A stretch of 64,000 bases of DNA from Antilocapra americana (lineage: Eukaryota; Chordata; Mammalia; Artiodactyla; Antilocapridae): the NCBI GenBank assembly GCA_007570785.1, contig ML662465.1, positions 2,287,052 through 2,351,051 on the forward strand, in the 5' to 3' direction. A program made the position numbers and the translations under genes. The first letter of the stretch is position 1, and each line of letters begins with the position of its first letter. The notes beneath the pieces are model-generated. The model saw only the letters and a list, made by a program, of their open reading frames with translations, was not told the origin of the DNA and made no database searches. Shown one piece after another: positions 20,650-31,965 of the stretch.

Positions 20650-20940
20650 TAAGAGATTGCCAAATCGATATCCCATTTCCCTTGGAGTTTACACAGCTGC
20701 CCACAGGGCGATTCCTGACTTGAGGATAAATAGGGCCATATCACTTGGCTGGAGAATAATGAATTTTCTAGATGGGCCACACATCCTCGCAATGGGCCTT
20801 TTAGGAAATGACATTTGGAGGAGAGCTTGTTCTTTGCTGCAGAGAAGTGCATTCACATACTTCTGTCCCCTCCAGCCAGCTCTAGGGCACATGTCACATG
20901 TGAACGAGTGTTTTTGTGCAGAAGAGCATAATGTTTGAGA
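20650..20940. promoter_or_regulatory. Candidate conserved non-coding element
   Basis: Repeat-free block with GAATAATGAATTTTCTAGAT, a CArG-like CCATATCACTTGG and GACATTTGGAGGAGAGC. The texture is that of constrained non-coding DNA, judged by eye only. Confidence 0.25.
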
Positions 20941-21044
20941 GAGATACCTTGAAGTCAGGTTGGAATTACTAGTATTTGTGGAATGATTTTCCTATCCACT
21001 GGGCTGTGATTACCCTGAGGCAGAACCATCTTCCATTTGTCTCA

Positions 21045-21390
21045 CCACATCCCTGTACCCATCAGGATAGGCTAGGTGGTCCTGCAATCACAAGTCACCC
21101 CAGACCCTCAGTGGCTCTTATGACAAGGGCTGATTTCTTGCTCACACTATGTGTGTGTCCATCAAGAGTGAAGCTGCGACTGGGCTCCATGCCCTTTCTG
21201 CTCTGGCCTCCAGGCTGACTGATGGAGTTTCTGTACCTGGTCTGTTGCCAGTTTCGGGGGGAGGGAAATGTAAACACGGCAGATTTTTCACTGGACCTCA
21301 AGGCTTCTGCCTGGAAGTTGTGAGCCACTTCTGCTCTCATTTCATTGGACAAAGGATGCCACATAGGTCCATTTCAGTTGAAGGAGTTGG
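21045..21390 (+). repeat. Unnamed ancient interspersed repeat
   Basis: Resembles an old eutherian repeat in which a 'ctcagtggctta' phrase is followed by 'ttgctcac' and later by a stretch about a visitor site like TCATTTCATTGGACAAAGGA. The same phrases occur in the same order in the fragment at 6936-7110. Confidence 0.45.
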
Positions 21391-21924
21391 GGAAGTTCAT
21401 TGTACTTAGTTCTCTGAAGGAGGAAAACCAGAAATACTGATTAACTGTGTGAATGACTGCCACATCACCATGACAAGCTAACCAGGACTTGGAATCATGT
21501 GGGCAAATGAATGAAATGGGCTTGCCTTGAATCCAGAGCTATTCATAGCAAAAAGCACAAGGAAGGGCCTGGCAAGGTGGGCAGGGTTGTCCAAGCAAAT
21601 CTTATTCTTGCCTGGATGTCAGTTTCCATATTTGAACTATAGGACACATTGGCCCTTGAAGTTTTGTCTTCGTCAGTAAGCTAGGCGGGCATCTGCTGAA
21701 CGATCTGGCATTTCTAGCTCCATAATTTGAATTCTGGATGCTCTTCAGGGTCTTCTGGAGAAGTGCCTAGAACTTTAAGTCAACCACTTGGGGCTGGCTG
21801 CCCAAAACCATGCCAGAGAAGTTGACCATGGATGTCCCAGGTGCGCACAGGTGGAAACTCTGAGCAGGGAAATGGATCAGCCCTGGGGCCCCGACTGTTT
21901 ATACAACAATGTGAAAGCCCAAGG
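21391..21924. other. Non-coding unique sequence
   Basis: No gene or named repeat. Confidence 0.45.
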
Positions 21925-22125
21925 GGTGGAGCCGTGGGCAGGGGTCTGGGGTCCGATGGCTCAGGTTCACATCTTACCTCCAGCACCTGCTGTGTGGTCT
22001 CAGGTAAGTGACATTACCTCTTTGTCTTTGGTTTCCTTCTCTGATGGTTTTGCTGAGGATTAGATGAGTTTACATGTGTAAAGCCTGTGGCATTCTGCCT
22101 GACACACACTGATCTCAGGATGATG
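21925..22125 (+). mobile_element. MIR SINE
   Basis: CAGCACCTGCTGTGTGGTCT, AGTGACATTACCTCTTTGTC and GATTAGATGAGTTTACATGT followed by TGTAAAGCCTG fit MIR in order. Confidence 0.8.
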
Positions 22126-22324
22126 GACACTAAGCTGTGATCCTGAATATTATTATTTGTTCTTTCCCACTGGAATTCCCCACACTTGCAGCCAGGTTTT
22201 CTATGATATAAAACTACAATTAAGACCTCATAGGATGGTTGTGAGACTTCACTGAGACTTGAACTCAGTGGAAATGCCTTATATGAAACTGACTCTTGAT
22301 CAGTTACTGATGATTAGTCATTTT

Positions 22325-22430
22325 TTCTCCTGACCCCTCAGCTCACCCACTGGGTACCACCAGGCAAGTCACTTTATTGGCTTGTGCCTCAGTTTCCCTA
22401 AACATGAGGCAGGCACTGATATACCTGTAG
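22325..22430 (+). mobile_element. MIR SINE fragment
   Basis: GGCAAGTCACTTTATTGGCT and TGTGCCTCAGTTTCCCTAAA are the MIR core. Confidence 0.65.
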
Positions 22431-22485
22431 TCCATGTGGAGATTCTGAACCTTTGCTTTTAAGTGTGTCCTAGCCCCTTCCCCAG

Positions 22486-23401
22486 GAAAAGGAGTACATC
22501 AAGGCTGTATACTGTCACCCTGCTTATTTAACTTATATGCAGAGAACATCATGAGAAATGCTGGGCTGAAAGAAGCACAAGCTGGAATCAAGATTGCCAG
22601 GAGAAATATCAATAATCTCAGATATGCAGATGACACCACCCTTACGGCAGAAACTGAAGAAGAGCTAAAGAGCCTCTTGATGAAAGTGAAAGAGGAGAGT
22701 GAAAAAGTTTGCTTAAAGCTCAACATTCAGAAACCCAAGATCATGGCATCTGGTCCCATCAATTCATGGCAGATAGATGTGGAAGCAGTGGAAACAGTGG
22801 CTGACTTTCTTCTTCTGGGCTCCCAAATCACTGCAGATGGTGATTGAAGCCATGAAATTAAAAGACACTTACTCCTTGGAAGGAAAGTTATGACCAACCT
22901 AGACAGCATATTAAAAAGCAGAGACATTACTTTGTCAACAAAGGTCCATGTAGTCAAGGTATGGTTTTTCCAGTGGTCATGTATGGATGTGAAAGTTGGA
23001 CAATAAAGAAAGCTGAGCACCAAAGAATTGATGCTTTTGAAGTGTGGTATTGGAGAAGACTCTTGAGAGTCCCTTGGCCTACAAGGAGATCCAATCAGTC
23101 CATCCTAAAGGAGATCACTCCTGGATGTTCATTGGAAGGACTGATGTTGAAGCTGAAACTCCAATACTTTGGCCACCTGATGTGAAGAGCTGACTCATTG
23201 GAAAAGACCCTGATTCTGGGAAAGATAGAGGGCAGGAGGAGAAAGGGATGACAGAGGATGGGATGGCTGGATGGCATCACCAACTCGATGGACATGGGTT
23301 TGGGTGGACTCAGGAAGTTGGTGATGGACAGGGAGGCCTGGCGTGCTGCGGTTCATGGGGTTGCAAAGAGTTGGACACGACTGAGTGACTGAACTGAACT
23401 G
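22486..23401 (+). mobile_element. BovB (RTE) LINE, 916-bp 3' portion
   Basis: 5'-truncated BovB covering the C-terminal part of the reverse-transcriptase ORF and the 3' end (GACACGACTGAGTGACTGAA). It lies between AGCCCCTTCCCCAG (22472-22485) and AGCCCCTTTCCCAG (23402-23415), a 14-bp target-site duplication with one mismatch. BovB is the ruminant RTE family that also mobilises the Bov-A SINEs. Confidence 0.95.
22551..23185 (+). pseudogene. BovB reverse transcriptase C-terminal remnant
   Basis: Frame 22551-22847 encodes the RT palm end. It includes the catalytic YADD motif at 22623-22634 (context NNLRYADDTTL) and ends at an in-frame TGA at 22845-22847, where the family continues. Reading resumes after a frame change near 22960 as MVFPVVMYGCESWTIKKAEH and stops again at 23183-23185, short of the family's C-terminus. 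The N-terminal endonuclease and most of the RT are absent, so it cannot be active. Confidence 0.9.
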
Positions 23402-23415
23402 AGCCCCTTTCCCAG

Positions 23416-24009
23416 CATTTCTGACCAAGGAAGGGGAATAAGGGAACATTTCCTCAAAATTCAAAGCTGCCAGGACCCTAGAAATACTGCTAAGACCTGA
23501 ACGCTGGTCAGCAGCTCCAGCTCTGCATTGATCGGTCCCTCTCACCTTTGCCTGAAAGTCAATCCACCAGGATGCATGCCTTTCTTATCTCCAGCCTCCT
23601 TCTTTTCAATTTCTCAGCATTACAGATGGAATGATCTTTCCAAGACATCTACCTTGGGCTACATCATTCTCTTGGATTCCATCTAGTGTTATGATGAGTT
23701 GTATGAAAGGCTTTATCTAGAAGAGGCAGAAAAAGTTTGGGTCACTTGAGGTGACACTTTGGGGTCTGGTGACATGTCCCCCCTTTGCTCCATTGGCATT
23801 AACCTGCTCAGAGGAGAGGATTTGATTGGCTCAGCATGCCATCATGCATCATGAAATGCCCCTGCTGGACAGAATTGTTTCCAAGACATCTGCCGAGCCC
23901 ACATAAGATGACGATGCTTTATGCATGAGTGCAACCAGGGAGAGCCCTGATGGCTGGTCTTACTTGAGAGCACATGGTCCAGAGAGACTCAAGAGTCAAA
24001 GGATTTGTG
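23416..24009. other. Non-coding unique sequence
   Basis: Nothing recognised. Confidence 0.45.
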
Positions 24010-24217
24010 GTAGTTTTTGTTTAGTTGCTAAGTCATGTCTGACTCTGTGTGACCCCATGGACTGCAGCATGCTATCCTTCACCATCTCCCGGAGTTTGCC
24101 CAAGTTCATGTCCATTGCGTCAGTGATGCCATCCAACCATCTTATCCTCTGTCATCCCCTTCTCCTCCTGCCTTCACTCTTTCCCAGCATCAGGGTCTTT
24201 TCCAATGAGTCAGTTGT
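24010..24217 (-). mobile_element. BovB LINE 3' fragment
   Basis: Reverse BovB 3' end: TGTGTGACCCCATGGACTGC, TCCCGGAGTTTGCCCAAGTT, GCATCAGGGTCTTTTCCAAT. No clear target-site duplication. Confidence 0.9.
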
Positions 24218-25229
24218 TCACTGACAAATGATTGCAATGGGTTAAAAAAAGAGTGCCTAGATAGTGTCTACTCCATGTTAATCAATTTAAATTTTGCACA
24301 TGAATCCTATACATGGTTTCAAGGGGGTAGATATATTTCTGAAATGTGAATGAACTTGATCTTATCATGCTCTTGCTCCTGAGGCTGATGACTGGAATAG
24401 AATGAAGGCAACAATTAAACCATGTAGCCTTGTGTAATGTGTTAGTTTAATCTCTTAATGACACACACAGGGAAAGATGTGCAAGATACTGCCCAGCACA
24501 AAGGGTCAAATTCCACAAGAAAGTGGTATGATTTCTGCATGTGAATGGTGAGGGTGATGTCTCTGAATCAAGGGGTTTGGGGAAGATCATGACAGCTTGA
24601 TCCTTACATCTCCCAGATGATGTATTTAGTTCCCTGGGCCCCAGCAGACACATCTGTGTCCAAAGTCTCATTCACACAGTTCTGTGACCTTCTTCTCCTG
24701 GTCTCTCTATCCTAGCAGTTCAAAACCAGCCCATAAAATGGGGGCCATGAGCGTGACACGAGAGGCTAAAATCAGGGTGGGATTATAAAATGTTTCAGGG
24801 GAAATAGAAAATAAGGATATATTTTATTTTGCTAAATTTAATTTGTATGCGTTAAGTGAGACTCCAGGCATTCTCTTTCAGGCTCCTTTTACTGAACCAA
24901 ACTTGGGTCTGCTTGTCTACATGTGGTGAAGCCAATGTACTGACAGCAGTTCAGAAATGTGCATCAGATACTATTTTCTATATACTTGGGAAAGAAGCTA
25001 AAATAGAGGATATGGGGCAGGAGATTTGCCCCTGGAAGACCCCACAGGGTCCTGCTTGGTTATACTCCCAGATAGCCAGAAGCTGTCACGAAGTCTACAC
25101 ACTCCAGGACAGGTTCACTTCCCTTTTTTTCTGTCTTGTGTTGGGACAATATGTGGTCACAGCTACTGAGGGGAGAACTTGGTAGTGGTGACAAATGGGT
25201 GACATGGGAAGTGTCAGAGCCTCCACATT
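24218..25229. other. Non-coding unique sequence
   Basis: No gene recognised. A frame of about 110 codons (24856-25185) shows no recognisable domain. Confidence 0.45.
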
Positions 25230-25240
25230 AAAATGCTTGC

Positions 25241-25440
25241 CAAGGGGCTCCCCTGGTGGTCCAGTAGTTAAGAATCCTCCTTGCAATGCAGGGCATGTGG
25301 GCTTGATCCCTAGTTGGCGAACTAAGATCCCAGGTGCCGTGGGGAAACTAAGCCTGGGAACTGTGACAAAAGACTCCATGTGATGCAGAGTACCCAATGC
25401 AGCCAAATCAATAAATTAATGTGTGGGTTTTTTTTTAAAT
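25241..25440 (+). mobile_element. CHR-type tRNA SINE
   Basis: GGGGCTCCCCTGGTGGTCCA head, GCTTGATCCCTAGTTGGCG and AACTAAGATCCCAGGTGCC body, AT/T-rich end. AAAATGCTTGC (25230-25240) and AAGATGCTTGC (25441-25451) form an 11-bp target-site duplication with one mismatch. Confidence 0.95.
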
Positions 25441-25488
25441 AAGATGCTTGCAGGGTCTGGACAGTTCCATGAATGAACTAGGGTATGT

Positions 25489-25604
25489 GAAATGGCTACC
25501 CATTTCAGTATACTTGTCTGGAGAATTCCATGGACAGAGGAGCCTGGGGGGGTTATGGTCCATGGGATCTCAAAGAATTGGACACAACTGAGAGACTAAC
25601 ACTG
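25489..25604 (+). mobile_element. Bov-A 3' fragment
   Basis: Headless Bov-A body: GGAGAATTCCATGGACAGAG to TTGGACACAACTGAGAGACT. Confidence 0.85.
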
Positions 25605-27179
25605 CAAGGCATATGTAAAGGTACTTGCCCTTTGCTGCCTAAAGGAGGCAGTGCTCCTCAGTCGTCACTGCAGCCGTGTAGATGTGCAGGAGTGTTGTAG
25701 CCAAACCTGTTATTTCAAGGAAATCCAGATTTGCATGTGAAATTCACCAATGCTTATTTCCCCAAAACATTGGGGGTATCCCGGAGAATGCATCTGTGGG
25801 CCAAGTGTGGCCCCTGATCCTTGGTCTTTGGTATTGGATGTTGTGAATGTACCCAGCTCAACACTCAGGGTAAAGTTAGTCTTCAGCATCCTTGAGCCCT
25901 CTGCCTCTCTTCACTCTCCAGGAAGGCTTTGTATGATGAGGAAGGAAAAGAAGATTAAGCCCAAGATGGGTGAAGGTTGTCTATTTGTTGTCTTAATGGG
26001 TTAAGTCTCATCATTAAATTTTCCTGAGCTGATGGCTTTCTAGGGAAGAAATACCAGCCAAGCCCGAACACCCTGAAAGCTCTATTAATCTTTCTGTAAC
26101 CCCATTAACACTCACTGCATATTTCCTGTGAAAAAGGAATGGAAATGACCAGAGCCCGCAGCATGGAAATATCTGTCATGTACGCAGCAGCAGGGGAGAG
26201 GCCGTGTCACCATACGATGGGAGGACTGTGGGAATATGCTTCCGAACGAGTTGTTGATGGGGGCTGGGGGGATGGAGAGGGAGAGGAAGAATCCCTTGAC
26301 CCCAGGAATCTTACTACTTGACAGTCATTACAATAGAGTCACCTATACTTTGCCATCTAGACATATCTATTACCTTGAACCTGGGGTTAGATGCTTGCTC
26401 CCCAGGGGAACTCTGAAACGGAGATTTATTTGTGCAGCAATAATTGAAGAGTTCATTTGATTCCAGTGTGGATCTTTCAACCACGATCAATTTCATGCCC
26501 CATCATAAATAATGGAGGTCGCCGAGGCAGTCAGGCTGGGTGGGGGATCGTTCAAATAGCATCAGCGGAAAGGGAGAGTCCCTGTGACCATATATTTGCA
26601 GAGGATTTGAGTGGCAGGGTGTGTTGGGGTTTTTTTTCTCTCTCTTTTTTTCTCCCCCTGTAAATGGGAGAGACGTTCAGACATTACATTATTAACTGCT
26701 TGGGGAGCAGCAAGATCGCCTCAGTGGGCTCAGTGCTCCGCCAGCCCCTGGGAGAGTGTGCTGGAACAAGGCAACTTCTCCTCCAGTCCCCTGAGGCACC
26801 AGGCTGGCTTCTTAGGGAAGCCCTATTGGTGAAGGAATTAATAAGTGGACTGCTGTAATTGGCAGAGTTTTAGGGTGCTCCAGGTTAGATGCCCCGAGGC
26901 AGTGTGACGAATGACTGTTTGAAGTCTGAATTGGATGAGGATAAGGAAGAAAAGGTAAAAGAAAAAAAAAAATCAGTCCTGGCTGCTTTAAAGAGATTTT
27001 CCGTTTCTAATAAAATGAGATGTAGAAATTTTAAAACTTACATCCCTGAAAGACACTGACTTGAATATACCTCCCAGCCTGGTTCTCTTCCCCTGGCCTT
27101 CGGGGCTGTGGATTCCCCAGCATCTCTCTTCAGCCTCAGGGCCAGCTCCTTCTTTTGCCTCAGTTTTCTTCCCTTTCTT
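25605..27179. other. Repeat-poor unique block
   Basis: About 1.6 kb with no repeat I can name, one of the longest such stretches in the window. No gene recognised. The central part is listed as a candidate conserved element. T- and A-rich runs occur at 26632-26655 and 26955-26972. Confidence 0.45.
26020..26720. promoter_or_regulatory. Candidate conserved non-coding element
   Basis: AT-rich islands with regulatory texture in unique sequence: AGCTCTATTAATCTTTCTG, CCCATTAACACTCACTGC, CAGCAATAATTGAAGAGTTC, CATCATAAATAATGGAGG and ACATTACATTATTAACTGC. Judged by eye; no comparison was possible. Confidence 0.3.
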
Positions 27180-27470
27180 CACCTGGCTAAGTCTTACTCA
27201 ACCTTATACCTCTAGTTTAAATATTATTTCCACAAGGAGATCTTCCAGACCCAGTGGTATGTTCTCATGGTAATCTGTTCTAAAAGAGTACTGGTCAGGG
27301 TTGAAGTTAAACGATCATTTGCATAATTAGTAGATATTCACATCCCCCTCTAAGCTCAAGACTTCTTGGGAAGCAGGGCCAGTGTCCGTGTGGTTCAGTG
27401 TTGTATTCCCAGCCCTTAGCACAGCACTCAGCACACAGGAGATGCTCAAGACAGGTTGTTGTTGATTGGA
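27180..27470 (+). mobile_element. L2 LINE 3' end
   Basis: Plus-strand L2: CAAGGAGATCTTCCAGACCC, CAAGACTTCTTGGGAAGCAG, TATTCCCAGCCCTTAGCAC and GCACACAGGAGATGCTCAAG follow the consensus to the 3' end. Confidence 0.75.
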
Positions 27471-28139
27471 TGCTTGCCAAGACAAACCAGAGGACGGCCC
27501 CTTGGATCTGCAGCTGTCACGTGTGCCTGGGTATTCTTATAACTGGGTGCCTCAGTTGGTCCGGAGAAAGAATCAATAAGAATCAGTGGGGCTTATTTAG
27601 GACAAATAGATCTGCTTTTGCCTGACTTCCAAGGTGATGGCCACCACTTAACAATCAAGGTCCAAAAATGGTCTGGGCATCGGGGTAAATTCAAAATGTG
27701 GTACCCAGGTCAGTTGCTGGCAGTACCTTCATTCTAGGAGATAGGTCCATTCTGGAAAGACAGATATTTAGACAGAGGAGATCAGATTAAGCCACTAGGA
27801 GATGGGGAGTAGCAGGGAGGTGGAGCTGAAACCTTTGGCAGTTGATTCCAGAGCAGGATTTAAACATCTCAGATGTGTAGTGGAGGGTGTAGGGCTCAAT
27901 CAGTAAAGCTTAAGATTTTGGGAGCTTGGAGTACTTGGGGGGTTGTCCCCATCCTAAGGGGGTGGATTCGGAACAGCAAGGTTAGTTCAAGAACTATTGG
28001 TGGAGATGGGATTTCAAGTTTCCACGTCCTTGGCTGGGTGGAGTTCAGGGATCGACTGAGGGAGTAAAGACTTGGAGGTGTACGTGATTTCCTCCTCCTG
28101 CATCAACAGATTCTGAATTTTGTTTGAGGAGCCATACCT
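27471..28139. other. Non-coding unique sequence
   Basis: Nothing recognised. Confidence 0.45.
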
Positions 28140-28560
28140 TAGTCTCCTCCCCCTCATAGCACAATGGTTCTACAGCCCAACTCTCGGGGGAATACCCGAG
28201 CCTAAGCCAATGACCCAAGCCTAAGCCAGTCTTATTGTCTCCAGTGACTGGTTCAGGGATGGGACACCAGAGCCAAGTTAGGCCAATCGGAGCCAACAAG
28301 AGCGACTAGGGAGGCAGATTATGCTCTCCCACTGCTTTAAACAAGGGAGGGCATGAAACTAGAGCTTGGGCTGCCATCTTGCCCCAACAAAGAGAAATGT
28401 GATGAAGAATTAAAGGGGGCATCTGAAGTGAGATGAGAGATCAGGAGACTAAGATATTAGCCATATCATTTGAGCCCCTGCATTTAGCTCTGCCCCAAAT
28501 CAGCCCAGAAGCCTTGAACTTTCCAGTTCTATGAGTTGTTAACTCCCCTTTTTGCAAAGG
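28140..28560 (+). repeat. Ancient eutherian interspersed repeat, family not named
   Basis: CAGTGACTGGTTCAGGGATG, TTAGGCCAATCGGAGCC, TGGGCTGCCATCTTGCC and CATTTGAGCCCCTGCATTTA have the order of a familiar old mammalian repeat. Reverse-oriented pieces of what looks like the same family occur at 49370-49700 and 54500-54800. Confidence 0.5.
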
Positions 28561-28595
28561 GTCTTGTTTGAAAGAGATAAGCATGGATATTTTAC

Positions 28596-28820
28596 TGGTC
28601 CTGGTGGGGCTAGTGGTAAGGAACCCACCTGCCAATGCAGGAGACGTAAGAGATGCAAGTTTGATCCCTGGGTCAGGATGATCCCCTGGAGGAGGGCATG
28701 GCAACCCATTCCAATATTCTTGCCTGGAGAATCTCCATGGACACAGGAACCGGGTAGGCTACAGTCCATAGGGTTGCAAAGAGTCTGATATGATGAGGCG
28801 ACTTAGCACAGCACACAGCA
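28596..28820 (+). mobile_element. Bov-tA SINE
   Basis: GCTAGTGGTAAGGAACCCAC, TTTGATCCCTGGGTCAGGAT, GGAGAATCTCCATGGACACA and the tail GACTTAGCACAGCACACAGC. Confidence 0.9.
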
Positions 28821-29034
28821 CAAGCTTAGATATTTCCCCTATTTCCCCCCCTTCCCCTCCCACCTGACTTTCAAAAGCTTATACAATTCTATTTTGAACC
28901 CTTGCCAATGGCTGTGTCAAGCAAGTGAAAGTTCATGGAGTCACAGGATGTCAAAGCACATATCATGGGCTTTCTCAGCTTAACAAATGGGGACACTGAG
29001 GTACACACAGAGATGTCCTTAGCTTTTTTCAATT

Positions 29035-29830
29035 AGATATCTACTTCACCAGGCATTTACCAAGAGTATATTTGGTGCTGGGCCCTGTGTCGGACACTGG
29101 GGATGCAAGAATGAAGAGAATATTATTCCTGCACTCAAGAAACATATAATAGATGGTGGAAATGGCTAAGTCAACAATTACAACAAGCTTTGGTATGTGC
29201 CATGACAATGATATTAATGTGGGAACACGAAGTGCATGCATGCCTGCATGCAGAGTTGCTTCAGTTGTGTCTGACTCTTTAAGACCCCATGGACTGTAGC
29301 CCACCGGGCTCCTCTGTCCATGGGATTCTCCAGCCAAGAACACTGGAGTGGGTAGCCATGCCCTTCTCCAGGGGAATCTTCCTGACTCAGGAAAGACTCA
29401 AACCTGTGTCTCCTGTAGCCCCTGTATTGCAGGCAGGTTCTTTATGCCTGAGCCACCGGGGAAATCTTCATTTATTTACTACAATGGAGTGCAAACCACA
29501 TTAGAAGGGGGGACCCTAATTCATCCCAAGTCATTGGTTGGTCTCATGTTTGAACTGATTTTCAGAAGATGGTAGAATTCTCAGGGTGGCCTCATCTCGT
29601 AAGGACATCCCAGGCAAAGGAAAGTAAAATTACAGACACAGAAGTGAGACCATGACAGGAACCTCTGGGACATACAAGAAGTTTACTATGCCTGGCAGAT
29701 ATGCTGACTGTTGGAAGTGGTGAGACAGGAGGTTGGTAGGAAATAGAAACCAGACCTTTGAGGGACTTCTGAGATGGCTGAGAGGGTTGATGTTCCAGGG
29801 CAGTGGGGAGCCATAGGGATCTGATCATGC
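29035..29830 (-). mobile_element. L2 LINE interrupted by a Bov SINE
   Basis: Left part (29035-29234): TATTTGGTGCTGGGCCCTGT, CTGGGGATGCAAGAATGAAG. Right part (29467-29830): GGACATCCCAGGCAAAGGAA and GGGCAGTGGGGAGCCATAGG. Both are minus-strand L2. Confidence 0.65.
29235..29466 (-). mobile_element. Bov-tA SINE nested in L2
   Basis: Complete reverse element from the TGCATGCATGCCTGCATGC-type tail to the inverted head (GAGCCACCGGGGAAATC). Confidence 0.9.
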
Positions 29831-30435
29831 AGCAAGTATAAACTTCAACCCACAAATTCAAGCATGCAAAAAATCTAACTTCTTTTGTACAGGTCAACTT
29901 AATTTCTGATTTTGAGCCCTCCCATTTTAACATTAATCACAATCATTTTTTGAGGGGTTCTCTAAAGAAGGTTCCTAATATGATCTCATTTCTGAGGGTT
30001 TACATTGTATCAAGGAATTTGGGGGAAGTCCATTGGTCTTCAAGCAGCCTGTCCACTGCTTGACCAATCACACGGATGTTGAAGTGTCTAGCATCTTGCA
30101 CGAGTGACCCCTGGGGTCTGGTGGCCCTCAGTGGCCAAGCTAGGCATGGGAGTCTTGTGCAGCTGTGATGATGGCTTCCTCCAAACATACCATGCAGACC
30201 TTTCTTATTGGATTTTGATATCAATTCATTAGTGTAGTCAGGAAGTAGGCTTCAGGGTCCACCAATCTCTGTTTTCATTACATCTGTTTTAAACTGAGAG
30301 AAATACTTTTCCTTCAGAGTTCTCATTTTGTCATTGCCAGTAAATCCCATTTTCCTAATGGTTCGGGCTTCTTGGAACATAGAAGACAGAGGACTGCAGG
30401 AAAGTTTTGATTTTGGTCCTGCTACTTCCTCTTGA
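29831..30435. other. Non-coding unique sequence
   Basis: No gene or named repeat. Confidence 0.45.
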
Positions 30436-30575
30436 GATGATCGAATAGTATTACTGACTCAATGAACATGGGTTTGAGCAAACTCTGGGAGATAGTGATG
30501 GTCAGAGAAGCCTGGTGCACTGCAGTTCATGGGGTTGCAAAGAAGTGGACACAGCTTAGCAACTGAACAGCAACA
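30436..30575 (+). mobile_element. BovB LINE 3' fragment
   Basis: ACTGACTCAATGAACATGG to GGACACAGCTTAGCAACTG is the BovB 3' end. GCTACTTCCTCTTGA (30421-30435) and GCGACTTCCTCCTTGA (30576-30591) look like its target-site duplication with two differences. Confidence 0.85.
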
Positions 30576-30799
30576 GCGACTTCCTCCTTGAATAAGGTGG
30601 AGAAGAGAAAGACGGGAATACAAAGAGCCAAAACAATATTTTAAAATATTTCTTTTTCAGAGACAACCATACTCAGATATTAAGCAGTTAGTGTGGAGAG
30701 TGTGTTGGTGGGGGAGAGCTGTGCAGTTGGGAGGTCACTGCAATCTACACAGGGGAATCTGAGCAAGGTGGTGCTTACTGTGGCTATGGGTAACTGCTA

Positions 30800-31015
30800 G
30801 AGACCAAGTATCGTTTCCTGAACCTTCACTTGTATCATCTCATTAAAACCCCCAAGCAACCTTCCAAAGTTGATATTTTAAGCCTCCATTTTACAGATGA
30901 GTAAACAGATTAGCAGAAAGTCTGGGTAACACGGTCAACATCATCACCTAACAAGTGGCAGGGTCAGGATTCAAACTCAGGCTTAGCTAATGACCTGTTT
31001 TCCACTGCCCATTGG
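30800..31015 (-). mobile_element. MIR SINE
   Basis: Near-complete reverse MIR: TATCATCTCATTAAAACCCC, CTCCATTTTACAGATGAGTA, AAGTGGCAGGGTCAGGATTC and AAACTCAGGCTTAGC. Confidence 0.85.
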
Positions 31016-31609
31016 GCTAACCCAAGACTTGTACCACTTGCTCCCTAGAAGGGATGAGGGATTTGCCAGGCTGGTGGAGAGGAGGGATGGAGACCAGGTT
31101 TGTGCTTGTACACACAGGTGAGTTTTTCTGCTCATGAAGGCAACCCTTTTCTCTATTGATTGAAGTTATACACTGAAGTTCTGAAGGCCAGAAGTCTGTG
31201 CCCTAAAAATTCCCTGCCTGAACTAGTTCAACAAATGAATTCAAATTTATTTGTATCTTTGACGAGTTGCTTTGTGCCAGTGTGTACCACCATCAGAGGC
31301 AGGGGCTAGGTGGTCTCTGAAATGAAATACCTGTGTGTTCTCTCTCCAAGGGGAAAGAAGGGAAGATGCAGCCAACATCTGTTTTTTTGTCACCAAGTGC
31401 CACAATGGGAAATCTGCTGGGAAGGACTTGGCACCCAGCCTGGAGGGGCACAGATGCCCAGAGCAGGGTGACCTCTGGCTTATCTCCTTGTGGTTTGCCT
31501 GGGCTGGCTTCATCTAACATCCTGTGTGATTCTGAACAAGTCATGCCTCTATTTGGGTTTTCTGTTTCCTAATCAGCATGGAGGTCCAGTCTCAACAGAG
31601 AAGCCAGAG
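31016..31609. other. Non-coding unique sequence
   Basis: No gene recognised. Overlapping 60-90 codon frames on both strands (31247-31572) carry no domain. Confidence 0.45.
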
Positions 31610-31965
31610 GAATTCCATGTAAACCTGAACTGGATCACACCCTTCCTTTTCTCAGAACTGTTAACGGCTCTCCATTTTGCTCAGGGTTAAAATCAAGTCT
31701 TTACACTCTCTGGCATGGCCCTACACAATCCAGCCCCATCTCCCACTGCCTTTCTTTCACTTGCTCCATTCCAGCCGCATCTTACTCCCTATTGTCTTTT
31801 AAACCTGCTGCAGACTCTATTCCCCCGACCTCCCAGGCATGGTCTTGCTGGTCCCTCTATCAGCAGTGTTCCCCTTTCATGACTTGCTTCTGCTCCACCT
31901 TCAGGTCTTCATCACATAGCATCTTTGCAGGGAGATCTTCCCTGACTATCTTGTCTAAGAGTGGA
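31610..31965 (+). mobile_element. L2 LINE
   Basis: Plus-strand L2 in consensus order: GGCTCTCCATTTTGCTCAGG, GGCATGGCCCTACACAATCC, TCAGCAGTGTTCCCC, ACCTTCAGGTCTTCATCAC and GGGAGATCTTCCCTGACTAT. Confidence 0.85.

Noticed and set aside
20623..20660. CpG island around the TG/CG run
   Set aside because: Only a handful of CpGs in a short dinucleotide tract; flanks are CpG-poor.
22551..23185. Active BovB reverse transcriptase
   Set aside because: The copy lacks its 5' two-thirds and has an internal stop and a frame change.
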